Positions 26,235 through 35,246 of a stretch of DNA of 37,538 bases are shown here, piece after piece. The translations under genes were made by a program, and so were the position numbers. Origin of the DNA: Planctomycetota bacterium (GTDB lineage Bacteria; Planctomycetota; UBA1135; UBA2386). The DNA is taken from contig JACRLW010000107.1 in NCBI GenBank assembly GCA_016235155.1, positions 28,922-66,459 of the forward strand. The letters run 5' to 3'. The notes under the pieces are model-generated. The model saw only the letters and a list, made by a program, of their open reading frames with translations. It searched no databases and had not been told where the DNA came from. Numbering within the stretch: the first letter of the stretch is position 1; every line of letters starts with the position of its first letter.

Positions 26235-28550
26235 ATGGAAGACCCGGTCGAACGTCCCGCGACGCTTTCCGGTGAACTCGACGATCGCCTGCGGGTCCAC
26301 GCCGGGAAGCCGTGGCATGCGTTGCTCGAGCTCGTCGCCGCCCCCGAACGCGACGCAGACGCGCTGCCGCTGAGATTGCACGGCCGGGTCCTCGGCGGCG
26401 TCCGGCTCGTGCGCATCCTCGGCACCGGCGGCATGGGCGTCGCCTACGAGGGCGTCGATGCCGGTGGTGAGCGCGTCGCCGTGAAGGTCTTCGGGCACCT
26501 CGACGAAGCCGCCGCGCTTCGCTTCGAGAGCGAGTGCGGGATGCTCCGCTCGCTCGATCACGCCAACATCGTCCGTTACCGCGCGCACGGGGTCAGTCCG
26601 GAGGAGGGCGCGTTCCTCGTCATGGACTTCGTCTGCGGCACCGACCTCGAACGCATCCTGGTCGCCTTGGAGAAGGGCGAGCCGCTCGACGACGTCGGCG
26701 AGACGCTCGTACTCGGCGCCGAGACCGATGTCGACATCCACGACTCGGCCAGCTATCGCCGCCGGATCGTGCGCCTCGTCGCGACCATTGCGGACGCGCT
26801 CGAGCACGCGCACGCCGCCGGCATCGTGCACCGCGACGTCAAACCCGCGAACCTCGTCGTGCGCGACGACCTCTCGCCGGTGCTGATCGACTTCGGGCTC
26901 GGCCGCGACCTCTTCCGCGAACTGTCGTGGACCCGTTCCGGCGCCGTGGTCGGCACCGTCGGTTGGATGGCGCCCGAGCAGCTCGACGGCGACATCGACG
27001 CGATCAGTCCGCGCACCGATGTCTTCGCGCTGGGGCTCGTCTTGCACCGCGCACTGACCGGTCGTGAACTGCGCAAGACCCTGCGCGACCTCGGCCGCTT
27101 CCGCCGCGGACCGCTGCGCTTGACGCGGGAGGATCGCGCGGGGCTCGACGACGGGTTGCTCGGCGTGTTGCACGGCTGCCTCGAGCCCGAGCCGCGGCGG
27201 CGCTATGCGAGCGCGCGGGACTTGGCGACGGACCTCCGCGCCTGGATCGCCGGCGAGCCGGTTTCGCATCGCGCGCCGGGGTTCTTCGGCCGCATCTGGC
27301 GCGAGCCGGTCGGGCGCGCGTGGATCTTGGGTGCAGCGCTGTTCGTCGTGGCACTCGCGACGTTCCTCGCCTGGCCGCGCACGAGCCTCGTCTCGATCAT
27401 GGGTCTCGAGGATGATCAGAACGCGACGATCAGTTACTCCGACGGCGCTCCGCTCGGGCGCGTGCTGCCCGTGCAGGATTGGCGCGTCCCGCTCGGCAGC
27501 GTGCATGAACTGATCTATCGCTCGGTGCGGTTCCCGGGCGTGGAGGTGCCAATCCCGTTCGTCGCGGATCGTGAGTACGTTCGAGTCAACGTGCTGCACG
27601 AGACGCCAGGATTGGTACCCGAGCTGGGAGAAGAGCAGGGCGTGGGATTCGCGAAGGACACCGGCTTGCTGCACGTGACGACGAGGTGCGAGCCGGAACT
27701 CCTCACGGTGGACGGCAAGCCGTTCCAGATGGCAGTCTTCCGATCCCCGGGCGGGCCCGGCGGTTTGGGGGGCGGCGAGTCGCACGTCCGCGCACGGATC
27801 AGACTTCCGATCGGCCGTCACGAGGTCGAGCTGAGAAGTCGCTCCGGCGAGACGGCGAAGCAGGTCGTGCTGATCCAACCCATGCGCGTCGAGCCGTGCA
27901 GCCTGCTCGGCGGACGACTCCGCGATGTCCCCGGAGCGATTCGCATGGAGTGGGCCAGCGTACTCGCCGCGCCCCCGACAGGACTCAGTGTGGAGCTCGA
28001 CGGCGTCGCGGGACCATTCATGGATGGTGCAGCGGAGGTTCGCAGCGGCGATGGGTATCGGATGAGCGACGGACTCATCTACCTCGAACGCAACACCGGC
28101 TATTCGCCGTTGGCTCCCGCCCGAGCCGCGGTGGTGGTGCTCCGAGTCGAGTTCGAACGGCCGATTCGCTCGCTCTTCGCCACCGTCGAGATCCGTTGCG
28201 TGGACAACCCGGGGAATTCACTCCACGTCGCGTGGGCGCTCGACGGCAGCGACTGGCAGGACGTTCCGACGATTCACGATGGCGTTTCGCGTCGCGGCAC
28301 CGACAAGCCTTACCAAGTGCGCGGGATCGGTGACTTCGACGACTTTGGTTCCTTCCCGATCGACGTCCATGACCTGCCGGCACCTGGCGCACGCGTACTT
28401 CGCATCCGCTGTGCGATGACCGTCGCGCAGGTGAACCAGGACTCGGTCTTCGTGCGCTTCCTGGCGGGGTACGTGAACGCCACGATGCAGATTGCCCCCG
28501 CCTTCGATCTGGTCGCCGACCCCGACCCCGCTCCTCGCATCCCGCGATGA
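26235..28550 (+). CDS. Transmembrane Ser/Thr protein kinase with unknown ectodomain
   Basis: A 771-residue Hanks-type kinase. The glycine loop is ILGTGGMGVAYEG (61-73), the ATP lysine is Lys84 in VAVKVF, the catalytic loop is HRDVKPAN (199-206), the DFG motif is at 219-221 and APEQ at 246-249. One membrane span lies at about 362-380 (AWILGAALFVVALATFLAWP). The 390 residues outside are beta-rich and not recognised; the last 150 resemble a carbohydrate- or ligand-binding sandwich, which is only an impression. A Gly/Pro-rich insert (SPGGPGGLGGGES) is present. The ATG at 26235 is the first good start for a cytoplasmic N-terminus. The sigma-factor gene overlaps its stop, so the kinase probably senses an envelope signal and controls that sigma factor. 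Confidence 0.9.
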   Translation: MEDPVERPATLSGELDDRLRVHAGKPWHALLELVAAPERDADALPLRLHGRVLGGVRLVRILGTGGMGVAYEGVDAGGERVAVKVFGHLDEAAALRFESECGMLRSLDHANIVRYRAHGVSPEEGAFLVMDFVCGTDLERILVALEKGEPLDDVGETLVLGAETDVDIHDSASYRRRIVRLVATIADALEHAHAAGIVHRDVKPANLVVRDDLSPVLIDFGLGRDLFRELSWTRSGAVVGTVGWMAPEQLDGDIDAISPRTDVFALGLVLHRALTGRELRKTLRDLGRFRRGPLRLTREDRAGLDDGLLGVLHGCLEPEPRRRYASARDLATDLRAWIAGEPVSHRAPGFFGRIWREPVGRAWILGAALFVVALATFLAWPRTSLVSIMGLEDDQNATISYSDGAPLGRVLPVQDWRVPLGSVHELIYRSVRFPGVEVPIPFVADREYVRVNVLHETPGLVPELGEEQGVGFAKDTGLLHVTTRCEPELLTVDGKPFQMAVFRSPGGPGGLGGGESHVRARIRLPIGRHEVELRSRSGETAKQVVLIQPMRVEPCSLLGGRLRDVPGAIRMEWASVLAAPPTGLSVELDGVAGPFMDGAAEVRSGDGYRMSDGLIYLERNTGYSPLAPARAAVVVLRVEFERPIRSLFATVEIRCVDNPGNSLHVAWALDGSDWQDVPTIHDGVSRRGTDKPYQVRGIGDFDDFGSFPIDVHDLPAPGARVLRIRCAMTVAQVNQDSVFVRFLAGYVNATMQIAPAFDLVADPDPAPRIPR

Positions 28551-29155
28551 ACGCCCCGGTTCGACCAGCGAAGCTCCAGGACCTCCTCGACGCTCTGTCC
28601 GCGGCGAATACCGGCGCCCAGTCGACGTCGATCGAAGAGCTCCGGGACCGACTCCACACGATCGCTCGCGGGCAGATGTCCCCCGGCGACGGCCTGCGCC
28701 GCGTGCTCGACTCCGAGGACCTCACGCAGGAAGCGTTGCTCGACGTGATACGCAACGCACACCTCTTCCGCGGCAACACCTGGCCCGAGTTCCACGCCTT
28801 CCTCGACGCCGTGCTCCGCCGCCGCAAAGCCGACCTCGCCCGCCATCACGCGCGCCTGCGCCGCCGCATCTCGCGCCGCGAGGGCTCGATCGACGAACTC
28901 GAGATTCCGTCCGCCGCGCCCTCGCCAGCCAGCGTCCTCTTCCGCACCGAAGACCTCCTCCGCCTCCGCCGCCTCGTCGACGAACTCCCCAGCGACGCCG
29001 CCGACGCCCTCCGCCTCAAGCTCGCCGACCACGAATACCCCGCCATCGCCGCACAGCTCGGCATCTCGGAAGTCGCTGCGCGGAAGCGCGTCTCGCGCGC
29101 GATCGCGGAGCTGAAGCGGACTTGGAAGGATGGGGACGGCGCGACGGCCGGGTGA
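28547..29155 (+). CDS. ECF-like sigma factor coupled to the kinase
   Basis: A 202-residue sigma-70-family protein. Region 2 is around DLTQEALLDVIRNAHLFRG and FHAFLDAVLRRRKADLARHH (residues 58-100). Region 4 is around LRRLVDELPSDAADALRLKL and YPAIAAQLGISEVAARKRVS (residues 137-188), a helix-turn-helix. No sigma regions 1 or 3 are present, as in ECF types. The N-terminal 45 residues are an extra helical stretch. Its ATG overlaps the kinase stop (ATGA). No anti-sigma gene is nearby, so control by phosphorylation from the kinase is the simplest model; several ECF groups are known to be linked to Ser/Thr kinases. Targets may include nearby secreted-protein genes, which is unproven. Confidence 0.87.
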   Translation: MNAPVRPAKLQDLLDALSAANTGAQSTSIEELRDRLHTIARGQMSPGDGLRRVLDSEDLTQEALLDVIRNAHLFRGNTWPEFHAFLDAVLRRRKADLARHHARLRRRISRREGSIDELEIPSAAPSPASVLFRTEDLLRLRRLVDELPSDAADALRLKLADHEYPAIAAQLGISEVAARKRVSRAIAELKRTWKDGDGATAG

Positions 29156-29216
29156 TCATCCGAGGCTCGATGATCTGGTCACGCGCCAAAGTCCTTGGCG
29201 TTCTTCCCTCCCTACC

Positions 29217-30641
29217 ATGGCCATGCCTCAACTGAGCCGTCTTCCCAGAGTTGGTCGCTTCGTGCTCTTCGTCCTCACACTCGCGTCACACCCTACCCCA
29301 CAGACCGCATGGGGCGAACGGCTCACGGCGGTGACGCCTCCGGGTAGGGGCCACCACGTACTCGTTCACGATTCGTTCCGTGGTCGCACCGTCATGTTTG
29401 GCGGCTTGGCCGACGCCTCCGGCAACGAGCGCAACGACACCTGGGAGTGGGATGGGAGCGCCTGGACTCGTGTGCTTCCTGCGCACTCACCGCCCGCCCG
29501 CTCGGCTGCGATGGCTTGTTTCGACGTACGCCGCCGAGTCGTCCTGCTGTTCGGCGGCGAATTGCGGGGCAACCCCCCTACCTACTTTTCCGACACTTGG
29601 GAATGGGACGGCATCGACTGGCGCCAGCTCGCGACAAGTGGTCCATCTCCACGTAGCTACGCTGGTCTCGCCTTTGACCATGCCAATGGTGTCCCACTAC
29701 TCTTCGGCGGCAGAGACGGCAACTCCGAGATGAATGACATGTGGAGGCTCGTATCGGGCGGCTGGCAGCCCATCACGACTATCGGCCCACCACCTTCATC
29801 GGATTTCGTTTTTTGCTCTGATCCCGGCCGTAGAGAGATCGTGCTTTCTGGGCGGTACCAGCTACCAATCGGTTTTGCAACTTGGGTCTGGAATGGAACT
29901 GCTTGGCTCCAATACGCCATACCCAACGGATACATGCAGTTCCCGTCGCCAGCGGCAGCCTATGACGCGGTACGCCGCCGCATAGTAGTTGTCTATGATC
30001 CCATTCGGCAGGGAGGCCTCAATCGGACCGTCGGTACTATTGAGTGGGACGGTACCACTTGGATTCCCCGCTCCCCCGGCCAATCGCCATACGTCCAATG
30101 GGGCACAAGACTCGCTTTCGACACAGTCACCGGGCGTGTACTCTTGTTTGGAGGTGCTCACGAGGATTCCTTCATCGTTCACACGTGGGAGTACTTCCTT
30201 CTAACCTCAGCCCGCTATGAGTCGTATGGCCTGGGTTGCCCCGGATCGACACTGACAGTTCCGATGCTCGTTCCGCTGGATGGGGAGCTTCCTTGGGTAG
30301 GCGAAGACTGGAACCTTGAGGTCCGAGAACTACCTCCGGCGCCGCACAACTTCGCGTTCGGACTGATCGGTAGGTCGCGTACCAGCTTCCTCGGACAACC
30401 TCTGCCATTCGACCTTGGGATCATCGGTATGCCTGGGTGCCAGTTGCTAATGAGCGGTGACGAGTTGACAGCCTCTCTTTCCAATGTGTCTGGGCGCGCG
30501 CCCTGGACGGTTCGTTTTCCACTTGACCTTCGCCTGATCGGCACTCACTACTACTTGCAGGCCGCGGTATTGGACCCTACCGTCAATCCCCTCGGCGTGA
30601 TAGTATCGAACGGCGGCCAAGCGTTTATAGGAATGAAGTAG
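29217..30641 (+). CDS. Secreted kelch-repeat protein
   Basis: A 474-residue exported protein with a signal peptide (FVLFVLTLASHP) and about six kelch-type blades. Each blade has a VLLFGG-like strand and a DTWEWDG-like strand: TVMFGGLAD and DTWEWDGSAW, VVLLFGGEL and DTWEWDGIDW, VPLLFGGRDG and NDMWRL, TWVWNGTAW, TIEWDGTTW, VLLFGGAHED and HTWEYF. The C-terminal 120 residues begin at YGLGCPGS and hold LGIIGMPGC and NPLGVIVSNGG, the module shared with other secreted proteins here. Kelch propellers bind proteins or sugars. The start may be ATG 29217 or 29223; neither has a clear ribosome site. Base composition is visibly lower in GC (sampled lines 52-55%) than the kinase gene (72% in a sampled line). 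Confidence 0.78.
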   Translation: MAMPQLSRLPRVGRFVLFVLTLASHPTPQTAWGERLTAVTPPGRGHHVLVHDSFRGRTVMFGGLADASGNERNDTWEWDGSAWTRVLPAHSPPARSAAMACFDVRRRVVLLFGGELRGNPPTYFSDTWEWDGIDWRQLATSGPSPRSYAGLAFDHANGVPLLFGGRDGNSEMNDMWRLVSGGWQPITTIGPPPSSDFVFCSDPGRREIVLSGRYQLPIGFATWVWNGTAWLQYAIPNGYMQFPSPAAAYDAVRRRIVVVYDPIRQGGLNRTVGTIEWDGTTWIPRSPGQSPYVQWGTRLAFDTVTGRVLLFGGAHEDSFIVHTWEYFLLTSARYESYGLGCPGSTLTVPMLVPLDGELPWVGEDWNLEVRELPPAPHNFAFGLIGRSRTSFLGQPLPFDLGIIGMPGCQLLMSGDELTASLSNVSGRAPWTVRFPLDLRLIGTHYYLQAAVLDPTVNPLGVIVSNGGQAFIGMK

Positions 30642-31029
30642 ATGCCATCGCGTCATGCATGCGCAAGCTGTCGTTCCCGGAAAGTCTGGCTAGTGGGCAG
30701 GGTAGCATGAGTTGTGCGGCAGTCGAGAGGCGCGCGACTCAGGGTGGCGTACTGCACCATGCCCACTACGGTGCCGCGCCCCCGGGCAGGAGTGTTACCC
30801 ATTTGACCGGGGCTGCGCCGTGCTTCCGCCGCGCACTGGTCACGATTTCGGCCCGATCTCGTTCTGAGCCTGCTGCCCCGCCGTTGGCGGGCTGCGACAA
30901 CAAAGAACGGGTGCGCTTCGGCAGGCGTTCACCTCTCGCATCATTGCAAACTCGATGGACCCCGCAGGACGCTTCATGGCCCACGGCGTCTTCCCTCGTA
31001 GATCCTTCCAGCAAGAAGAGGAGACCCTC
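30642..31029. other. Gap with no clear gene, possible IS end
   Basis: This 388-base gap separates two secreted kelch genes. No open frame in it looks real. The word GTGTTACCCATTTGACCGG at 30791-30809 is reminiscent of sequence found at the ends of some insertion sequences, but no inverted partner or transposase was found. The last 20 bases hold the AAGAGGAG ribosome site for the gene at 31030. The promoter of that gene probably lies here, but no convincing boxes were identified. Confidence 0.35.
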
Positions 31030-32814
31030 GTGCTCCCGACTCCTAACCCCCCATCCCATTTCCGTTTCCGAATCAGTCGACCGTCGCATGCCACCTGCGC
31101 TGCGGTCGCCGCCGCCGCGATCGCCTTGGCGACATCGATCTCGCTCGGTGCACAGGACTGGGTGCAGAACCCTTCGAATGGACATCTCTACGCGCTCACC
31201 CAGCCGCTGAACTGGCACGCCGCGCAGTCCTATGCCCAGTCGGTCGGCGCCAACCTGGTGTCCATCGGGGACCAAGCCGAACAGGACTGGCTGTATGGGC
31301 GGTTCGGAAACAGCGAGAGCCTCTGGATCGGATTGACTGACGAAGGACATGAAGGGAACTGGGTCTGGATCAGCGGTGAGACCACATCCTTCACGGCCTG
31401 GGCCCCTGGCGAGCCGAATAATGTTGGAGGTGCCGAGCACTGGGCACACATCTCGAGGGTCGGATACGGAAACGGTCGCTGGAATGACAGCATGAACTTC
31501 GCCACGCGCGGGATCCTCGAGACCAACCCGCGATGGGCTTGGAGCCCTGCAGCGAACATCGCGACGCCCATGTTCGGACCTTCCGCCGCGTTCGACCCGT
31601 TGAGGGGAGTCGGTGTCGTCGCTGGCGGTTTCTTCGGATTCGACACGCTGGAATGGGACGGGATCAACTGGCGGCGAGTCCCCGGAGGTCCATCCGCTCT
31701 GGTGTCCTGCCCGCTCGCCTTCGATGGAACGGGTGTGATCGCGGTTTCCGGTGGCCGGACATCGCGCTGGAACGGCAACACCTGGGTCGTCCTCCAATCG
31801 AGCGGCGGAGCGCCGCCCGATGGCGCCGAGCTAGCCTATGACCCGGTGCGGCGACGCGTCGTCGCGTTCGGTGGCCTTTCGATCTTCACGGTGGTAGCCG
31901 AGACGTGGGAGTGGGATGGTGCGCGATGGACGCGATCGAATCCCGTCCATTCGCCATCGCCTCGCGCCCAACATGCGATGGCCTACCACGACTCGACCGC
32001 TCGGATCGTGCTCTTCGGCGGCGTGACCGATTTCCTGGCGCAGGCAACGATCGCAGACACCTGGGAGTGGGACGGGATCGACTGGGTACAACGCAGTCCG
32101 GCCCACCTTCCATTCGCGCGCAGTCATCACACGCTCGTCGCTTTCGATGCGCCGGCTGTCGTCTTCCTGCACGGCGGGCGCAACATCGGCGGCGACCTCG
32201 CAGATACGTGGAGTTGGAACGGCGCGGACTGGCAGGAAGAGCTTCCTTCCGGGGTTGCACGCAGCCGCTCAGCACACGCCGCGTTTGCCTTCCGCGGCCC
32301 ACTGCGGACTTCGATGGTCATCTACGAGAGTGCCGTCGGCACCACGACTCCCCAGACCCAAGAGCTGACGAGCGGCGCCCTCTACGAGACGTATCGGCAG
32401 TCCTGTGCAGGCTCCTGCGGCACACCAACGCTCTCCGCCGTCACGATGCCGCGCGTCGGCCAGAACTTCGTTCTGCGCGTCGATCAGATCTGCCCGAACT
32501 CGATCTTCTTCCTGTTCTTCACCCTCGACGACCGCTGGCTCTTCCAGAACCCGAACATGCCGCTGCCTTTCCACCTCGGGGTGATCGGTGCGCCGGGCTG
32601 TTTCATAAACGTCGACACGGCACACCGTCAGGCGACGGTAATGCACCTCGTCGAACAGCAGGGCCGTACGTGGTTCGACGTCATGATCGGCATGCCGAAC
32701 ACCCCGGTGGTGCTCGGCTTCGAGTTCTATAACCAGGTCGCGGTCATCGACTCGACGGCCAACGCTTTGGGCATCGCGACAACTAACGCCGGCCACGGTA
32801 TCGTCGGCTACTGA
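31030..32814 (+). CDS. Secreted C-type lectin and kelch protein
   Basis: A 594-residue exported protein. After a signal peptide with an Arg-rich N-region (AAVAAAAIALATSISLGAQ) comes a C-type lectin domain at about residues 45-160: NGHLYALTQPLNWHAAQSYA at its start, LWIGLTDEG, then EPNN and RWND, the motifs that bind calcium and sugar in mannose-type lectins. Kelch blades follow (TLEWDGINW, TWEWDGARW, DTWEWDGIDW, DTWSWNGADW with VLFGG strands). The C-terminal 140 residues carry LGVIGAPGC and NALGIATTNAG, the tail shared with neighbours. The GTG at 31030 is chosen because AAGAGGAG lies six bases upstream; an ATG at 30955 would place a long hydrophilic stretch before the signal peptide. It probably binds a surface or environmental glycan. 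Confidence 0.82.
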   Translation: MLPTPNPPSHFRFRISRPSHATCAAVAAAAIALATSISLGAQDWVQNPSNGHLYALTQPLNWHAAQSYAQSVGANLVSIGDQAEQDWLYGRFGNSESLWIGLTDEGHEGNWVWISGETTSFTAWAPGEPNNVGGAEHWAHISRVGYGNGRWNDSMNFATRGILETNPRWAWSPAANIATPMFGPSAAFDPLRGVGVVAGGFFGFDTLEWDGINWRRVPGGPSALVSCPLAFDGTGVIAVSGGRTSRWNGNTWVVLQSSGGAPPDGAELAYDPVRRRVVAFGGLSIFTVVAETWEWDGARWTRSNPVHSPSPRAQHAMAYHDSTARIVLFGGVTDFLAQATIADTWEWDGIDWVQRSPAHLPFARSHHTLVAFDAPAVVFLHGGRNIGGDLADTWSWNGADWQEELPSGVARSRSAHAAFAFRGPLRTSMVIYESAVGTTTPQTQELTSGALYETYRQSCAGSCGTPTLSAVTMPRVGQNFVLRVDQICPNSIFFLFFTLDDRWLFQNPNMPLPFHLGVIGAPGCFINVDTAHRQATVMHLVEQQGRTWFDVMIGMPNTPVVLGFEFYNQVAVIDSTANALGIATTNAGHGIVGY

Positions 32815-32895
32815 ACTCGAGCGGCGTGCCGATTTGGATTCGGTGTCGTTCGAGCGGAACCGAAGAACAAGATCGGCACCGATCGAGGAGACCGC

Positions 32896-34008
32896 TTGGA
32901 CGTGGCACGCTTGACCCGAGATGCACTGCGACCCTTCGTCGCGCATCACCCTCGCCTCAAGAACTGGTTGATCGAGCGTGGACGCGGGCTCGATGCGCTG
33001 CGCCACGCTGCGTCAGTGGTGGTGCCGACGTTGGTCCGTCCGCGCACGCGCAATCTGACGATCGCAGTCACTGCGCGTTGCAACCTGCGTTGCATGGGCT
33101 GCCGCTACGGGCGCGACTTCATGCTCGCGCAGCAGCTCCCGCTCGAGGTTGTCCGGGATCTCCTCGACGACGCTGCCGACGCGGGTGTGGAGACGATCCG
33201 GCTCTACGGCGGAGAGCCGCTGCTCCACGAGGACTTGCCGGCCATGGTCGAGCACGCCGTGGCGCGCGGACTCTCGCCATACGTGACGACGAACGCCACG
33301 CTGCTCGAGCGGCGGATCGACGACCTCTTCAGGGCGGGCTTGCGCACGATCACGGTCGGCTTCTATGGGACCGATGAGGCGTACGACGCCTACACAGGCA
33401 ACGCGAGGGGCTTCGCACAGATGGAGCGCGGCGTCGCCGCGGTGCGCGAACGCCACGGCGACGCGGTCCGGCTGCGCCTGAACTGGCTGTTGATGCGACC
33501 GACGGCGAACAACGCGTCGCTCGACGCCGCTCTGGACTTCGCACGCCGCTATCAAGCGCCGATCCAGATTGACCTCATTCACTACTCGCTGCCGTACTTC
33601 ACCGAGGGGCCCGATCGCTGCTTGCAGTTCCGCCCCGAGGACGAAGCCACACTACGCGCCATCGCCGAGCGTCTGCTCGTCGTCCAGCGCGAAGAGCCGT
33701 GGCTGCTCGAACACTCCACCATCGGCCTCCGCGCGATCCCCGACTGGTTGCTCCGCGGCCGCGACATGCGCGTGCCCTGCGACAAGTACGACATGCTCTG
33801 GATCGGCGCCGACGGCAGCGTGCAGCTCTGCTACGTGACGTTCCCGCTCGGAAACCTCCATCGACAACGCCTCTCAACGATCCTCGGCTCGCCCGAGCAC
33901 GTCGCGGCGGCACGCGCCGCGTTCCGACTGGCCTGCCCGAACTGCCACTGCGGCTACGACAGCCGCACGCAGAAACACCTCACGAGCCGCTGGCGATACG
34001 GACGTTGA
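32896..34008 (+). CDS. Radical SAM enzyme with C-terminal cysteine cluster
   Basis: A 370-residue radical SAM protein. CNLRCMGCRYG at 62-72 is the CxxxCxxC motif for the catalytic [4Fe-4S] cluster, and LYGGEPLLHEDL matches the GGEPL motif after strand two. C-terminal cysteines in VPCDKYDMLWIGADGSVQLC and ACPNCHCGYD resemble a SPASM or twitch domain that binds extra clusters. Such enzymes modify peptides, sugars or cofactors. The start is TTG at 32896 with GAGGAG five bases upstream. Its 3' end abuts, and is read antisense by, the decayed IS66 gene. Possible substrates include the small Cys/Gly-rich secreted protein at 34684 or a sugar; neither is shown. Confidence 0.85.
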   Translation: MDVARLTRDALRPFVAHHPRLKNWLIERGRGLDALRHAASVVVPTLVRPRTRNLTIAVTARCNLRCMGCRYGRDFMLAQQLPLEVVRDLLDDAADAGVETIRLYGGEPLLHEDLPAMVEHAVARGLSPYVTTNATLLERRIDDLFRAGLRTITVGFYGTDEAYDAYTGNARGFAQMERGVAAVRERHGDAVRLRLNWLLMRPTANNASLDAALDFARRYQAPIQIDLIHYSLPYFTEGPDRCLQFRPEDEATLRAIAERLLVVQREEPWLLEHSTIGLRAIPDWLLRGRDMRVPCDKYDMLWIGADGSVQLCYVTFPLGNLHRQRLSTILGSPEHVAAARAAFRLACPNCHCGYDSRTQKHLTSRWRYGR

Positions 34009-34356
34009 TCGTCCCGATCGTCGACCGCGGATTCGCTCCAGCCCGCTCCGCACCACATCTCCTCGCAGGCGCGCGCAATCGATCGCGACGTGACGCGCGC
34101 CCGAAGTACTCGGTTGCCATCGCTCGAAGGTCCCGCGCTTGGGTCGCTTGGTGTGCAACCAGAAACCACTGCCGTCCCACAGCAACACCTTCGCGCGATT
34201 GCCGCGGCGATTGAAGAACACGAGAAGTCCGCCCGCGAACGGATCGAGTCGGAACGCGAACCGGACCAGGTTGCACAGACCCCCGAAGGCTCTGCGCAGA
34301 TCGGTCTCTTGCCGCGCCAGGTAGATCGGCGTGGCCGACCCGATCGCGATCACCAT
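34009..34356 (-). pseudogene. tnpB: Decayed IS66 TnpB gene
   Basis: IS66 elements carry tnpA, tnpB and tnpC. From the ATG at 34356, this frame reads IYLARQETDLRRAFGGL, FRLDPFAGGLLVFFNRR, AKVLLWDGSGFWL and KRPKRGTFERW, matching the family TnpB (xTDMRkgfdgLa, dPfsGxlFvF, KiLywDxxG, KRLexGrF). The family likeness fades after about residue 110, and the open frame runs on to a stop at 33874 inside the radical SAM gene, so the normal end is lost. No tnpC follows, and no terminal repeats or target duplication were found. It is a remnant, not an active element. Its insertion here shows past IS activity next to the radical SAM gene. Confidence 0.75.
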
Positions 34357-34683
34357 CGCTGCACCGCCGCGAGCAGATCGTCGGTCAGGCGCTTCGCATG
34401 CTCGCCGCTCGGCGTCACCGTGACACCTGCTCACTGCGCTGCCCGAACTCCAAGCACTCGTCGTCGCGCACGTGGACGGCCTCGCTCGCCACGCGCTCGC
34501 CGCCGTCATCGAACCGGCTGCCGAGCCGATCGAATTGGGCGACCAGTCCACCGCACAGGACCACGGGCTCTTTCGGCCGAACGATCCTGCGCGAGCGTGG
34601 CAGCCACCGCGCCGGGAGGCGCAGGGTATCGTCCGCCCCGACAACAACTGCTCTCGGCTCTCTCGCCTTCTCCAGGAACCACC
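34357..34683. other. Gap next to the IS66 remnant
   Basis: These 327 bases lie between the tnpB remnant and the secreted-protein gene. On the minus strand one frame is open until a TGA shortly before tnpB (its end reads ECLEFGQRSEQVSR), which may be the trace of another IS66-side gene, but it does not match TnpA convincingly. The last bases hold AGGAA before the ATG at 34684. No terminator or terminal inverted repeat was found. Confidence 0.35.
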
Positions 34684-35181
34684 ATGCGAACGCTCTCCTC
34701 CGTCATCTTCTTCATCACGCTGTACGCCTTCACGAGCATCGCTCCCGCACAGACCACCGGAGTGGTCGGCGTGAACGATCTGACGATCAACACGCTCGGC
34801 ACGTCGACGACGTCCTGCAATGCGCTCGGTCTCATCCTCACGCAGCCGGGCGCGCTGACCTTCGACCTGGCGTGCCCGCCGGGCACGATCGGCATCATCG
34901 CGATCGGCATCGGCTGCGCCGGTGGCTGCGGTGGTCTCCCGTTCTTTCCGACCGCCCCGTGCGCCGGCGGGCCCGCGTGCCTCGGCACCAATCTCTGGTG
35001 GTCGATCGGGATTCCGATCTTCACCGTGGTCGTACCCTCGAACTCAGCGGGCATCGCTCAGCTGGTCATCCCCATGGTGGGCAACCCAGCAGGTTGCGCG
35101 TCGGCCCAGGGAGCGAACTTCGACCCGTGTTCGACGGCGGGCATCCTGTTCTCCCAGGCACACACGTTCTGCTGGAACTGA
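34684..35181 (+). CDS. Small secreted Cys/Gly-rich protein
   Basis: A 165-residue exported protein of unknown function. Residues 1-23 are a signal peptide (SVIFFITLYAFTSIAPAQ). The mature part is hydrophobic, low in charge and rich in Gly, Ile, Pro and Cys: ACPPGTIGII, IGCAGGCGGLPFF and PCAGGPACLG, with a last Cys near the C-terminus (HTFCWN). The ten or so cysteines suggest disulfides or modification. AGGAA lies six bases before the ATG. It stands alone, beyond the IS66 remnant; the radical SAM gene 0.7 kb upstream could once have been adjacent. No family is recognised. Confidence 0.65.
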   Translation: MRTLSSVIFFITLYAFTSIAPAQTTGVVGVNDLTINTLGTSTTSCNALGLILTQPGALTFDLACPPGTIGIIAIGIGCAGGCGGLPFFPTAPCAGGPACLGTNLWWSIGIPIFTVVVPSNSAGIAQLVIPMVGNPAGCASAQGANFDPCSTAGILFSQAHTFCWN

Positions 35182-35246
35182 CGCCGGTCGGCGGCGAGGA
35201 GAGTGACGAGCGCAGGCGGCATCGAGGAGGGCCGCGGCGGCGAGCC

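Noticed and set aside
34684..35181. The small Cys/Gly-rich protein as a RiPP precursor
   Set aside because: It has a normal signal peptide and is longer than most precursors; no leader motif or transporter gene is nearby.
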